Shown piece by piece: positions 22,111-22,157 of a stretch of 22,157 nucleotides of DNA (its first letter is position 1; each line of letters opens with the position of its first letter). The position numbers and the translations under genes are program-made. The notes beneath the pieces were generated by a model, which was not told the DNA's origin, ran no database searches, and saw only the letters and a list, made by a program, of their open reading frames with translations. This DNA is from an uncultured Collinsella sp. (GTDB lineage Bacteria > Actinomycetota > Coriobacteriia > Coriobacteriales > Coriobacteriaceae): assembly GCA_900543615.1 (NCBI GenBank), contig UQSC01000020.1, positions 1 to 22,157 on the forward strand, read 5' to 3'.

Positions 22111-22157
22111 CTGTCTCTTATACACATCTCCGAGCCCACGAGACCGAGGCTGATCTC
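22111..22157 (-). other. Nextera adapter with i7 index (sequencing artefact)
   Basis: 22111-22129 is the Tn5 mosaic end in reverse orientation and 22130-22144 is CCGAGCCCACGAGAC. 22145-22152 is CGAGGCTG, which I recognise as the Nextera N710 index, and ATCTC begins the P7 tail. It is adapter read-through, not genome. Confidence 0.97.

Noticed and set aside
1..22157. Terminal inverted repeats suggesting a transposon or linear element
   Set aside because: They are the Nextera adapter and index, not biological sequence.

Overview
The window is an assembled contig of about 22.1 kb. Nextera-type sequencing adapter lies on both ends (1-36 and 22111-22157), so the biological insert is 37-22110. High G+C coding bias, actinobacterial-style signals (an LAGTG sorting motif, a TCGAAC-N4-GTTCGA LexA-type box) and the gene families together suggest a gut Coriobacteriia member, most likely Collinsella or a close relative. 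This assignment is inferred from family knowledge; no rRNA or other taxonomic marker is present.

Layout. 37-1939 (-): an ABC exporter with fused ATPase and FtsX/MacB-like permease, cut off by the contig end. 2194-4236 (-): a three-gene redox operon consisting of a 48-aa CXXC membrane peptide (CD1871A-like), a NapH-like polyferredoxin membrane protein and a TlpA-like thioredoxin lipoprotein. It ends in a hairpin terminator. Divergent from it, 4327-6149 (+) encodes an OmpR-type response regulator and its histidine kinase. 6217-7221 (+) encodes a LuxR-type regulator, followed by 7377-11744 (+), a 1455-aa exported protein with a Tat-like signal and a C-terminal LAGTG sorting signal. 11855-12874 (-) is a lipoprotein of unknown function with its own terminator.

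12875-13275 is a 401-bp divergent intergenic region rich in repeats. It ends in two 33-bp dyads immediately before 13276-14658 (+), a DUF234-type AAA ATPase with a C-terminal PD-(D/E)XK-like nuclease motif. 14816-19099 (+) is a two-gene topoisomerase IV-like operon (parE, parC) with a LexA-like box and a good promoter upstream and a strong terminator downstream. 19292-20215 (+) is a 5'-truncated remnant of a second, unrelated AAA ATPase that has lost its Walker A region and is also preceded by dyad-like tandem repeats. 20325-20855 (-) is a flavodoxin-fold NAD(P)H oxidoreductase with a palindrome over its predicted transcription start. 21001-22109 (-) is a cupin (only its C-terminus is present) and a dienelactone-hydrolase-like alpha/beta hydrolase.

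The two parts most worth following are the redox cassette with its divergent two-component system, which reads as a possible route for moving electrons to extracytoplasmic thiols, and the two ATPase loci flanking the topoisomerase operon, each with gene-specific dyad repeats set directly against the start of the gene.
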